In this document: positions 1 through 10,085 of the stretch, piece by piece
Layout: each line of letters opens with the position of its first letter
How positions within the stretch are numbered: position 1 is the first letter of the stretch
Source: Sclerotiophoma versabilis
Lineage: Eukaryota > Ascomycota > Dothideomycetes > Pleosporales > Didymellaceae
Length of the DNA stretch: 64,000 nt
Assembly (NCBI GenBank): GCA_012274445.1
Contig: JAAROD010000087.1
Span: 372,001-436,000, forward strand
Direction of reading: 5' to 3'
Translations under genes and position numbers: made by a program
The notes under the pieces: model-generated
What the model was told of the DNA's origin: nothing
Seen by the model: only the letters and a program-made list of their open reading frames with translations
Database searches by the model: none

Positions 1-236
1 CCGAGCTGCTCGAGACGAGCTCCAATGGAAGTGCGCCAGTCGGCCACCCGTAATCATCGCACACATGAACCACCCTTCATGCGTGCATCTGTCGCCTCGA
101 GCGATCGTTATGGCTTCGCCGGAGTTTCACTGCTTGCCACCATATGTAACGGCAATGTCGATAAATAAAGGTAAGATGCACCTTCAGGAAGCAGCATCAG
201 CGCTCTCTTTCTCGACTTCTTTGTATACAACACACA
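1..236 (+). promoter_or_regulatory. 5' flank of the transketolase-family gene
   Basis: This short stretch upstream of the first start codon holds no recognisable gene. The bases just before the ATG (ACACACA) fit a fungal translation-start context. No TATA element or operator could be assigned with confidence. Confidence 0.4.
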
Positions 237-2556
237 ATGGCTCCTACTCTCGAATACTATGACAAGGTCTCGCATGACCTACCAGTCAAGCCCGTCATGT
301 CAAAGGTGAATGGCGTCCCAGCAGTCGCTGCTGTACAACTCGAGGACTCTGAGAAGCACGATCTGGTACTTCGATACTTCCGTGCATATATTGCAGATCT
401 TTGTCAACAGTTCAATGGTGGACATCCGGGGTCAGTTTCTCAAATCGACTCTAAGAACGCCATACTTACAAGATGCAGGTCGGCCATGGGCATGGCTGCT
501 ATCGGTGTAGCATTGTACAAATATGTTATGAAGTTCTCGCCTAAGAACGGCGGCTACTTCAATCGCGACCGATTTGTCTTGTCTAACGGTGAGCTCTTGA
601 GGCAAAAGATGAAGTTATGTGACCAAAAGCTAATAAGTCGTAGGACACGCTTGCTTATGGCAATACCTTTTCATGCATCTCGTTGGTGTCGAAGAGATGA
701 CAACCGACCAGCTCAAATCATACCACTCCGATAAGTACGACTCCATCTGCCCAGGCCATCCTGAGATCGAAAACGACGGCGTCGAAATCACAACTGGTCC
801 ACTCGGTCAAGGTGTTGCGAACGCGGTCGGTCTTGCAATGGCCACTAAGCACCTTGCCGCAACATACAACCGGGAGGGTCACGAGGTTGTGAACAATATG
901 ACATGGTGCATGATTGGCGACGCTTGCCTTCAGGAGGGTGTCGGCCTCGAAGCAGTCTCGCTTGCTAGTCACTGGAAGCTCAACAATCTCTGCATCATCT
1001 ATGACAACAACAACATCACATGCGATGGAACCGCTGATGTCGCCAACTCGGGTGAAGACATGAACGCTAAGATGAGAGCTACCGGCTTCAACGTTATCGA
1101 TATCCTTGACGGCCACTCCAATGTGAGCTCGATCGTGCATGCACTGCTATCTGCTCGCAGCAGTGACAAGCCTACATTCATCAACATTCGAACAGTGATC
1201 GGCATCGGTTCTCAGAAAGCCGGTACACCCGCAACACACGGCGCTGCATTGGGTTCGGACGACATTGTGAACATCAAGAAGAGCTCGGGCCTCAAACCGG
1301 ATGAGCACTACGTTCTACCGGAAGAGATCTACAACTTTTTTGAAGACGTTGCCACTCGTGGCAAGCAGCTCGAGGCTGACTGGTCAAATACACTGAAAGC
1401 TTATGAGCAGGAGTACCCCGAACTGGCAGCGGAATTCAAGCTTCGCGTTGCCGGCAAGATGCCCGAGGACTGGACAAAATACATTCCCAAAAAGGAAGAC
1501 TTTCCCAAAGAACCTACTGCCACTCGCAAATCTGCAGGTCTTGTCGGCAACCCTCTTGGTGAAAACATGAAAAACTTCCTTATCGGCACCGCCGATCTCA
1601 CCCCCTCATGCAACGTTGCATACAAGAAGAAGGTCGACTTCCAGTCACCCGAGCTCCGTACTGCTTGTGGGTTGGATGGTGACTACACTGGGCGCTATGT
1701 CCACTACGGAATCCGCGAGCATGCCATGTGCGCCATTTCCAACGGACTTGTGGCATTTAACAGGGGCACGTTCCTTCCCATTACCAGCTCGTTCTTCATG
1801 TTCTACCTCTACGCCGCGCCAGCTGTTCGTATGGGTGCACTTCAGGGGCTGCAACAGATCCACATCGCAACACACGACTCCATTGGCACTGGCGAAGACG
1901 GACCCACACATCAGCCCATCGCTCTCGCGGCGTTATATCGCGCCATGCCTAACGTCCTCTACATGCGACCTTGTGATTCTGAAGAGGTCGCTGGAGCTTT
2001 CGAAGCCGCAATCAAGGCCACAGAAACTCCCAGCATCATCTCACTTTCCCGCCAAGTGCTGCCCCAGTGGGAGCAGTCGTCACGGCAAGGGTTCGCAAAG
2101 GGTGCATACGTGTTTGTCGAGGAGGAGAACTTCGATGTCACACTCATTAGCACCGGCTCTGAGATGGTCTTCGCCATGCAGACCCGCGACGTTCTGAAAG
2201 AGAAATATAACATCACTGCACGAGTCGTCTCGTTCCCTGTACCCCGATTGTTCGAGCAGCAGTCTCGCGAGTACAAGCAGTCAGTCCTCAAGTCCAAGGC
2301 CGGCAAGCCTGCAGTCGTCATCGAAGCGTATGCGGCAAACGGCTGGGAGCGCTACGCCGATGCGGCCTTCTCGATGCGCAGGTTTGGTAAGAGTCTACCA
2401 AGCAAGACGGCGTACAAGTACTTTGGTTTCGAACCTGACGTCATGGCACCAAAGATCGAAGAGCTGGTTAGAGAAGTGCAGCGTGACGGTATTGAGATGC
2501 TAAGAGGTGACTTCAGAGACCTCAATGGACCTTTAGGTATTGGGTTTGAGCACTAA
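237..2556 (+). CDS. Dihydroxyacetone synthase-like transketolase
   Basis: Thiamine-diphosphate enzyme of the transketolase superfamily. The sequence follows the dihydroxyacetone synthase (formaldehyde transketolase) branch rather than ordinary transketolase, with FNGGHPGSAMG near the N terminus, NRDRFVLSNGHAC, CPGHPEIE and IREHAMCAISNG. I read three exons, 237-430, 479-588 and 644-2556, with introns of 48 and 55 nt; the joins restore HPGSAMG and SNGHACLW, giving 738 residues. The diphosphate/metal site is GDACLQEG followed by YDNNN; the catalytic Glu lies in YGIREHAM. In methylotrophic yeasts this enzyme makes dihydroxyacetone and glyceraldehyde 3-phosphate from formaldehyde and xylulose 5-phosphate inside peroxisomes and carries a C-terminal PTS1. 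This protein ends GFEH, without PTS1, so a cytosolic site and another donor/acceptor pair are possible. The family call is firm; the substrate is inferred. Confidence 0.93.
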
Positions 2557-3390
2557 AGGTAGAGCGGGTCCTTGTCAGAGTTGCATGGAGTTTGGGATTA
2601 CATGTCACATATAGCATCATATCGATTCATTGTTTCTACTTTCGTCCTATCACTGAGATGCGTGCAGAGTCGTCTGGCTACCCCAATTACCAGCGAGCTG
2701 TTGGGCGGTTGGACACTGGCGAGTTCTTGCGCTTGAGACACCGGTGCAGGACGTGCCGGCGATGTTAACATCGCTGGTAATATCTGACCAGAGCGCCAAG
2801 CTTGGATACCGCCATCTACATCCAGATGACTCCCGAGCTTACCATCCTGGAGACAAGAGCGACAGGTAGCGTGCTAGAGGCTCATATCGCGGCTGATTTC
2901 GAGCACCTCGGTCCTACTCCTGATATCGTTCTTCTTGGCCCCGATAACGACGAGCAAGGAGGTCGTGTCGCATATGAGTTCAAGCATGGGCCTTATGTTC
3001 GATATGAAGAATGGCCGCTTCTTGAGGCTGTAATTGCCAGACGAGTACCACGACCGCCCCGAGCTAGAAAACTACCGGACTTGTTCCAAAGTACCAGTCA
3101 CCGGCAAATCAGGTTATGAATCTTAGTGGGCTAATATCCCCTCGAGTGAAGGGGATAGCCCTACCACAGTGAGCAGGAGGGGATGTTGGGAGTTGATTGG
3201 GAAACGCGAGGTGGTAGTCTTGTATCGAGGCTCGGTTCGTTGAGTCTTCAAGATCCCACGTTCTCACTACCCTTCAGTATGACAAGTGTGCTCATTTCCG
3301 TCCTTTGAGGATCTCGCGTACCGCGACCAGTAGCAATAGTAAATTTGCTCTTATCCGTATCTAGATGAAGGTCGTTCGCCATATACGCGC
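2557..3390. other. Intergenic region with one doubtful small ORF
   Basis: This 834-bp stretch lies between the transketolase-family stop and the convergent NOSIP-family stop. Apart from the doubtful ORF at 2826-3119 I see no gene, RNA or repeat. It must contain the 3' ends of both flanking transcripts. Confidence 0.5.
2826..3119 (+). CDS. Doubtful small ORF, possibly a gene remnant
   Basis: A 97-codon ORF starting at the first ATG (MTPELTILETRA). I recognise no family. The longer open frame begins at a TTG, which is not a normal fungal start. Near the 3' end, from about 3037, another frame reads DEYHDRPELENY up to its own stop, and looks at least as protein-like as the nominal frame. That suggests a frameshifted remnant, or an unrecognised intron. 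No signal peptide or membrane segment is visible. Confidence 0.2.
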   Translation: MTPELTILETRATGSVLEAHIAADFEHLGPTPDIVLLGPDNDEQGGRVAYEFKHGPYVRYEEWPLLEAVIARRVPRPPRARKLPDLFQSTSHRQIRL

Positions 3391-4467
3391 CTACACCTGA
3401 AAGGCAACGCCCTGCCTCTTGACCAGACTCTTACCTCCACTTGCATACCCCGTTCCTTCGCTCCTGATCTCCACGAGCCCGGGCTTGGGACCCTTCTCTT
3501 TTTCTTTCTTCTTCTTCTCTCCATCCTTCTTCTCTTTCGCCTTCGGCGCCGCGGTAAGGTCTGCATCGCACACGTAACAATGTATAGTCTCTGGGTCAGG
3601 CCCCTCGTCATGCGCGTCTCTTTGATGTCGATGCTCCGGCTTCAAAAACTTCTCAACACATGGCTTGCACAAGACGTGACCGCATGGTATTGCAAGTATG
3701 GCTTTCGTGTTGTTCGATAGCACTTTTTGACAACTGGGACATGTTCGTGCGGCCTTGCCTGTCTCCGCTGACTTCTCCTCGTGGAAGTTGACACTTGTCA
3801 GTGTTTTTAGCGACAGATCGTGCGGATGCTCTGGATCGCTTGATGGACATGTTGGGTTCTGCTTCGCTTTGCTGATGCCCTTGTGGTGAGTCTCTGGTGT
3901 CTCTCCCGGGACCCAGAAACTGGGTAATTCTTTCTTTGCAGCTTTTCGCTCATCCTCAAGCGTTTTCTTGGCTTTGTTGCGCTCTTCAGATGCAATACGC
4001 TTCAGCTCTTCTTCGTCGATTTCGAACTTGCGTTTCGTTCCCTTGCTTCCTGTAGCATCGTCTTGCTCAACCGTGATCTTGCCCCCTTCTCGACCAACAA
4101 CTTTCGACCCTGCACCGACTTTGAATTCAAGCCCCATCTGCACAGCCTCGAACTCTTGCACAGCACGTAAACGTGCCAATTCGTCTTCTCGCTCTTGGGC
4201 GTCCACCTCTTCCAACTTTTGTCGCTCAGTCAATTTCTCGAGTCGCTTGATTTCCTTCCGTTGAGCGAGAAGGTTGGTCATGGCGCATTCTCTGCAAAAC
4301 AGATCGCCTGACGGACAGCATACTGGGTCTACGGCAGAGAGAAGACATAGTTGGCAAGATCCAAATGGAAGAAAAGAGTCGCGTGTTAAGCGCGTTGCTT
4401 GTGAGCCCCACCGATCCTTCAAGGCATTGCGCTCGTGGGCAGAGAAGACGTGACCTGGTGGCGGCAT
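3391..4467 (-). CDS. NOSIP-family RING/U-box protein
   Basis: Homologue of the nitric oxide synthase-interacting protein family, nuclear RING-type proteins that in animals act as ubiquitin ligases and co-purify with spliceosomes. The N-terminal NOSIP zinc finger is clear (about residues 10-75: FLPFGSCQLCL, DLFCRECAM, then LLAQRKEIKRLE), followed by a charged coiled-coil-like stretch rich in Glu, Lys and Arg. The C-terminal RING includes CPSCQKVL, IPCGHVLCKPC and CYVCDADL. The chosen start at 4467 (MPPPGHVFSAHERN) gives 358 residues. Family members usually begin with a few more residues ahead of the HERN-like segment, and CCACCAG just downstream of this ATG could be a 3' splice site, so a short upstream exon is possible. 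It is transcribed divergently from the tafazzin gene. Confidence 0.88.
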   Translation of the reverse strand: MPPPGHVFSAHERNALKDRWGSQATRLTRDSFLPFGSCQLCLLSAVDPVCCPSGDLFCRECAMTNLLAQRKEIKRLEKLTERQKLEEVDAQEREDELARLRAVQEFEAVQMGLEFKVGAGSKVVGREGGKITVEQDDATGSKGTKRKFEIDEEELKRIASEERNKAKKTLEDERKAAKKELPSFWVPGETPETHHKGISKAKQNPTCPSSDPEHPHDLSLKTLTSVNFHEEKSAETGKAARTCPSCQKVLSNNTKAILAIPCGHVLCKPCVEKFLKPEHRHQRDAHDEGPDPETIHCYVCDADLTAAPKAKEKKDGEKKKKEKEKGPKPGLVEIRSEGTGYASGGKSLVKRQGVAFQV

Positions 4468-4707
4468 CTTGATATGGTTGATGTTGATGTAACAAATCAC
4501 GAGTGAGGTCACGAAAACGGAGCCAGTCGCGAGAACGAGCGCCACAGGTGGCTGCGCAAAAGCGCGTTGGCCCAGATCCCTGCCAAAGTTTTGCGCCGCG
4601 GCACGTCACTGCGCGGGCTTCGTGCCTGATCGGAAGGACAAGCGACCTTGGGAGCTTGTCTGACCCGGGTTTTTCCTGCATGTCTGTCTTTACCGCAACA
4701 ACAAGCA
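4468..4707. promoter_or_regulatory. Divergent promoter, NOSIP-family gene / TAZ1
   Basis: The 240-bp gap between the two start codons must hold both promoters. An upstream in-frame ATG-less extension of the tafazzin frame runs into it, so the transcription start of TAZ1 is not fixed by sequence. No named motif is assigned. Confidence 0.55.
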
Positions 4708-5998
4708 ATGCAACCAGAGGAGCGGCCTGAGGCCCCTGATGCCCCCAGCGCGCCATGGCGGGCTGCGTCCGTCTTCACCATGGGCGCAGTGGGCCTGCTG
4801 TGCAAGGGTTTCTTGGGTCTGAACAGAATTGAGACGCATGGTATGGAGCGCTTCTTGCAGCTGTTGGACGAGCGGAAGGAGCCAAAGGAAAGAGAAAGAG
4901 GTCTGGTTACAGGTATGCGACCACGATTGTAGTAGATGTGAGTATCGTAAGGGCTAATGGGCTATAGTGTCGAATCACATCTCCGTGTACGTACCGAGGC
5001 GCAACGATGGTACCCAAACGCGACTAACAAGAGTCGCGTTGTAGAATGGATGACCCTATACTATGGGGCATATTGCCATTGAGCTACATGTTCAACCCGG
5101 ACAATTTGCGCTGGGGACTGGCTAGCTACGATCTATGCTTCACAAACAAGTATGCTGCACTACCGGTGAGCATATGTTCAGCCGCTTACGGAATGCCAGA
5201 GGACTTTCTACCTTCTTCACCTTCGGTCAGACCCTGCCCACTCATCGCAGCGCACATTCGCAATTTGGCGGTTTGTTCCAGCCCACCATCACACAGGCCA
5301 TTCGTCTTCTGTCGCGCGGCCCCTTCCTGAACGCCGACCCTCCTGAGAGGCCGACCACATCCCTCAAGAGCCCAGATCTCATCGACCCTTTCAGCAGTGG
5401 ACACCTTACTTTCTCGACGAACGGCATCGACACGTTTCCCGCGCCCTCGCAATACATGAACAGACGGCATGCATGGGTGCACATCTTCCCAGAAGGCATG
5501 ATACACCAATCTGAACAGCGAATAATGCGTTACTTCAAGTGGGGGGTGTCGCGCTTGATTTTGGAGAGCGAGCCCATGCCTGATGTTGTACCCATCTTTA
5601 TTGAAGGCTTCGACCAGATCATGAATGAGGAACGCACATTCCCGCGCTTTATACCACGGCCTTTCCAAAATGTCAGGGTGACGTTTGGCGAGAAGCTGAA
5701 CACCGAAGAAGTGTTTGGCGACTTGCGTGCCAGATGGAAGCAGCTGCAGGCGAAGGAAGAGCAAAAGAGCGGGACGCTGGACGTGGGCGTTCTCAACGAA
5801 GCATTGAAGTACTCGGACGAGGCTGTCAGGATACGGATTGAATGCACAGATCGTATCAGGAAGGCTGTGCTGGATATCCGGCGGCAGCGTGGCTACTCGG
5901 ATGAAGACCCCAAGAATAACCTCGCGAGCACATGGCTGCGAGAAGGACCTAATAGAGAAGGCCGCCAAGACGATGGCAGCGTTACGAAAGAAGAATAG
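4708..5998 (+). CDS. TAZ1: Tafazzin, cardiolipin transacylase
   Basis: Tafazzin is the mitochondrial phospholipid-lysophospholipid transacylase that remodels cardiolipin. I read four exons, 4708-4912, 4968-4986, 5045-5149 and 5200-5998, giving 375 residues. The joins produce ERGLVTVSNHISVMDDPILWG, which carries the HX4D acyltransferase motif, then LCFTNKGLSTFFTFGQTLPTHR. The second exon has only 19 nt and supplies the catalytic His, while the Asp comes from exon 3. The acyl-acceptor block HIFPEGMIHQ lies further downstream. The start is the ATG of MQPEERPEAP because fungal tafazzins have a short N terminus before a hydrophobic anchor (here about residues 20-38); an upstream GTG is not credible. 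Confidence is high for identity and good for the exon joins. Confidence 0.93.
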
Positions 5999-6552
5999 AG
6001 TATGTTGTATGATGTGATTGTATGTATAGCAGGACTCAAGCCCTAGAGACTTGAAGATGGAGAAGGGATATCGAGTCTGGAGGAGATTCGATAAAGCAGC
6101 GTGCAGCGTGTCAGATTAGATCAAGTTATGACCGTCAGCGAAGTGCCTGTACCTGCTGCAAAGATCAACCACGACCGCGAGGCGGGCTTCATCAGTGCAC
6201 TGGGGTGGGCGGGTGCAGGCGCTGCGATGTTGTTGTGCACCGCAGCAGTCTCTGGGTTGCTCGTGTCGTCATCCACTGCTGCAAACGCGCAGCTGGTGAA
6301 AGGAACGTGGTTCGCAAGTGTTTTCGTGGTCGAGGACTTGGCATCGGCCGTGCCTTCCACATAAAACCTGCAGCTGCCCCGCTTGAACTGACCGTGCCTT
6401 CCGCTTAGTCCTGTTCCTGCCTTTTGCCTGCCTTGACCGCCTGCCTAAGCAGCGCGCTACGAAACATTTCATCAGCGTGCATTGCAGAGACCCACCCCTA
6501 AGCTTTGATCGCACCGCAGCAGCCGTCTGCGCAGCTGTTAAATACCCGGCCA
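5999..6552. other. Intergenic region
   Basis: This 554-bp stretch between tafazzin and the NC2-alpha gene is GC-rich near 6540-6760. An ATG at 6128 opens a 78-codon frame with one hydrophobic patch, but no family resemblance supports it. It probably holds the TAZ1 3' end and the next promoter. Confidence 0.45.
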
Positions 6553-7282
6553 ATGGACTCTTGGGCCCCACAGTCCCCCGATTTGTCTTCCTACCACTCC
6601 GCCGACCCAGAGCCCGTACACCCCCAGCACCAGGGCTACAGAGGATCAGTCTCGCACGCCCTCCCCCAGGACACCCCACCCCTGTCCAGTCCCTCGCTGC
6701 AGGCCAAGTCCGTGCCACGGCACCCGTCGCACGCGCCCTACAGCGCGCGCAAAGAGGAAAACATGGATGCAGACTACACACCAGACGCGACCTTCGCGGC
6801 CCTCCAGATGCCTGAGATGGGCAATGGGTCCGCTGGAGGCTCCATGCTCCCCCCAAACGTCGACAGCATCATCATCAAGAACCACTTTCCCGTCGCGCGC
6901 ATAAAGCGCATCATGCAGGCCGACGATGACGTTGGGAAAGTTGCGCAGGTCACACCGGTAGTTGTCTGTGAGTAACTACGTATTCGCTCGCCACGCGCCT
7001 ATCGTCACTAACACCCCCGCAGCAAAAGCGCTGGAGCTTTTCATGATCTCCCTCGTCACCAAAGCAGCCGCTGAGGCGAAGCAGCGCAACTCGAAGCGCG
7101 TCGGCGCCGTCCACCTCAAGCAAGCCATCACCAAAAACGAGCAGTTTGACTTTCTCAACGACATTGTATCCAAGGTCGCCGACGCGCCCGAGAAGAACGA
7201 GTCCGATGCCATGGACGAAGGCAAGAAGAAGAAGGCGCCGCGCGGCAGGAGAAAGAAGGCGGATGAGGACGACGACTTTTGA
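6553..7282 (+). CDS. BUR6: NC2-alpha (DRAP1/Bur6) histone-fold regulator
   Basis: NC2-alpha pairs with NC2-beta (Dr1) on TBP-bound promoters and regulates RNA polymerase II initiation. Two exons, 6553-6967 and 7023-7282, are joined by a 55-nt intron and give 224 residues. The join yields AQVTPVVVSKALELFM. The histone fold (about residues 113-195) runs from FPVARIKRIMQADDDVGK through KALELFMISLVTKAA and SKRVGAVHLKQAI to NEQFDFLNDIV, the order seen in DRAP1/Bur6. The N-terminal 100 residues are Pro/Ser-rich and probably disordered. The C terminus is a basic-acidic tail (KKKKAPRGRRKK then DEDDDF). Related CBF/NF-Y-type subunits such as Dpb3 are the alternative, but the QFDFL segment favours NC2-alpha. 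Confidence 0.9.
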
Positions 7283-8161
7283 GCTGGCCAACCGAAGACT
7301 GCATGGAATTCTTTGAAGGCATGTCGCATGTTGTGAGCGCTTGCAGAGCTCTTTTAGCGCGCAACTGGATCGAGGCCGAAGCCTAGCCCAGAGCTGTACG
7401 CGCCGGATCCTCTCCCGCGTTTATCAAGCCTACATATACGTCCGTTTTGTGTTCGCCACCCCTCGCATCGCCCCGACGAATTGCAGACCACCTTACAGAC
7501 TTGGGACTGCATCTATCTGCCGTGTGCGAAGACCATTCGGCAAGACCATGGGCACGACGAGACTGGGGGGTGCATTTCTCCCGCGCATGTCAACGCATCA
7601 TAGGGGTATGAAATTGCGACGAAGAACGCCACGTATTTGGACTGTTGTTACCAGTCCGCTCGTACGGCGATGATACCAATGAAACCTAATGACATCACTT
7701 GCGCTACCTTTTCCACGTCTCAAAATTATGTTGATGAGACGTAAAATAATTGACATACCTCTCTCTTCACACCGACTGCAGTTGGCCCATGCCAATCTTT
7801 AATCACAAACTTCTTCCTACCTACAATACCTGATGCCTGATTCGTGTGTCGATCATTGCGGCTAAACCGAGCTGCAACTGCCGTACATTGACAATGCGGC
7901 TCTCTAAGACGAACGAGGACTTAACCCGGTGTCATTTAACCGTTCTTTCCCATCCACCCCGCACCCCGGTCGCAACTCAGGCACAAGTAGCAAATCCACC
8001 GGTGTTCAGCCCGGATCCTGGCCCAGGACCAAATTGCATCACCAATCTCAATATTAGCGTTTCCTGTCTCCGCAGTTTGATCCGGGAACGATTTAACAGC
8101 TGATCCCCCGCAACTATGGAAAAACACACTCACCAGGCAACTCTGCTTCCGGGCCGTCAAG
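7283..8161. other. Intergenic region
   Basis: This 879-bp stretch has only short, unconvincing ORFs on both strands. It carries the 3' end of the NC2-alpha gene and the promoter of the secreted esterase gene. No repeat or RNA gene was recognised. Confidence 0.5.
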
Positions 8162-9596
8162 ATGTTGTTTGCAGGGCTGTTGTCTGTGTTAGCTAGTGCT
8201 GTGGTGCTTGTTCAGGGGGAAACATCCAAGGGCACCACCATACGTCCTAATCCTCCCAATGGACACTGGGTTGATGCGTGGGCGAGCATGCCGCAGCTTA
8301 CCGAGCCTGCCAATCTCCCTCCAGCGCCTTTTGTACGAGCAAGTCTTCATCCTTTCCACAATCGTTCCCTAATCTCAATCACAGAATCAAACCGGTGCAG
8401 TCTTTGTCAACTCTACAGTTAGGCAGACTTTGTACATGACAACAGATGCTTCGCAAATACGCATCAAAATTTCGAATGTGTTTGGGGGCTCCAATCTACC
8501 CATCACAGCAGTCACAGTCGCTCTGCCCGCCAACAATACAGCAGGCATCCATCAAATCCAGGCCAAGACATTGCAGAAAGTCACCTTCTCCGGCAAAGAT
8601 TCAATCAGTATACCCAATGGAGCACTGGCTGTCTCCGACCCTCTCAACTTTCCAATCAAGGCCCAGCAGGTCATCACAGTGACCGCCTATCTTGCAACTG
8701 GTCAAACGACGAATTCAATCACTAGCCACCCCGGTAGCAGAACGACCAGTTGGTGGCAGTTCGGCAACGCTGTAGATGCTGCACAACTCGCCATCACAGA
8801 TCCCACCACCCAGTCAGCAGCGCACTGGTACTTCCTCTCCAGCATCGAAGCGTGGGTGGCGAAGAGCACTGGAAGTCTGTTGATCGTGGGAGACTCGATC
8901 ACCGACGGTCGCGGCTCAGACACAAACAAGAACAATCGCTGGCCTGATCTGCTACTCGCCCGCCTCCAGAAGAACGCTGCTACGAAGCACATCTCCATCG
9001 GTAACCTTGCTGCAGGTGGTAATCGCATCTTGGCTGATGGCTTGGGCCCGAATGCATTCGGCCGCATTGACCGCGATGTGCTCGCTCATCCTGGTGTCAA
9101 GTACGCCATGATCTTCGAGGGCGTGAATGATATTGGCACTGCGGCGGCGACTGTAGATGCGCAGAACGCTATATACGACGCGCTTGTTCAGGCTTATAAG
9201 CAGATGGCTACTTTGATCCACGCCCATGGCATCCCGGTCTTTGGCGCTACCATCACGCCGTTCTCCGCACCGAGTAACTTCACGGGACAGCCGTATTCGA
9301 GTCCTGTTAGGGAAGCGACGAGGTAAGCGATTCGGTGTCGATCCATATGAACACTAGTAGCTGACGTGGAACACAGGCAAAAGATCAATGACTTCATCCG
9401 CAACTCCGGTACCTTTGATGCGGTTGCAGACTTTGACAAGTTCCTTGCTGATCCGAACATTCCGAATCAACTTGCTCCTCAATATGATTCTGGTGATTAT
9501 CTGCACCCTGGACCGGTTGGGTATCAGCACTTGGCGGATGAATTCCCGGTGGACATCTTCGGCGAGTGGAAGGGTAGCGTTAGTGGGTTCAATTAG
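8162..9596 (+). CDS. Secreted SGNH/GDSL esterase-lipase
   Basis: Predicted extracellular hydrolase of the SGNH fold. Exons 8162-8332, 8385-9322 and 9377-9596 give 442 residues. A signal peptide is evident (MLFAGLLSVLASAVVLVQG). The catalytic blocks appear in order: block I LLIVGDSITDGRG (nucleophile Ser), block II AAGGNRI (Gly), block III EGVNDIG (Asn), and block V SGDYLHPGPVGY (Asp and His). The N-terminal 150 residues form a beta-rich segment (HWVDAWASMPQLTEP, then SNVFGGSNLPITAVTVAL) common in fungal XynE-like and carbohydrate-esterase-like members. The likely substrate is an ester on plant polysaccharide or a lipid; the sequence alone cannot choose. It stands alone, with no other wall-degrading gene next to it. 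Confidence 0.92.
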
Positions 9597-10085
9597 TATA
9601 TCATGCTGTATGCGAACATATCAATCAGGCCCAGATAGAATTCTCGACATGAATTGTAGACCTCAAGACGTCGCGCAATAATAGTTGCGAGGCACCGAGC
9701 TTCGGAGGTTCGGCGTTTGTCAGACTTAAGCTTGCTTCCCACCACTGCATATACTAACGCTATAGGGTTCGAAATGGAGATGAAAATGCAGTAGTCAGTT
9801 CGTTAAATAGGCAAAAACGCGGGGACGAGAACGTGCTCATTCCAAAAGCCGCTCTTTGGCAACTAATTCTGGCAAGGTGCTTTCGCGTCAAGAGTATTTC
9901 GCTCGTCACAAATGTAGCATCGGCAGCTTAGGGACCAAAACGACTGAACGCTTTCCTGTTTTCCTGCCGGAAACATGGAAAGTAGGAACACACCATTAGG
10001 ATGAAACAACATCAGGCACGTGCTCTGACGACAGGTATAACTGCTCTTGTTATTGCCTAAGACATGATTCTTTGAGCGCCTCTGC
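9597..10085. other. Intergenic region
   Basis: This 489-bp stretch lies between the esterase gene and the MFS transporter gene. I see no ORF, repeat or RNA that can be supported. Confidence 0.5.

Noticed and set aside
5186..5968. Minus-strand frame of 260 codons opposite tafazzin exon 4
   Set aside because: The plus strand holds the conserved HIFPEG block; this frame has no domain and is a shadow.
6128..6364. 78-codon ORF with one hydrophobic stretch upstream of the NC2-alpha gene
   Set aside because: No family, overlaps similar frames on the other strand, and lies where a promoter is expected.
9765..9777. tRNA B-box-like string (GGGTTCGAAATGG)
   Set aside because: No matching A box or cloverleaf could be built around it.
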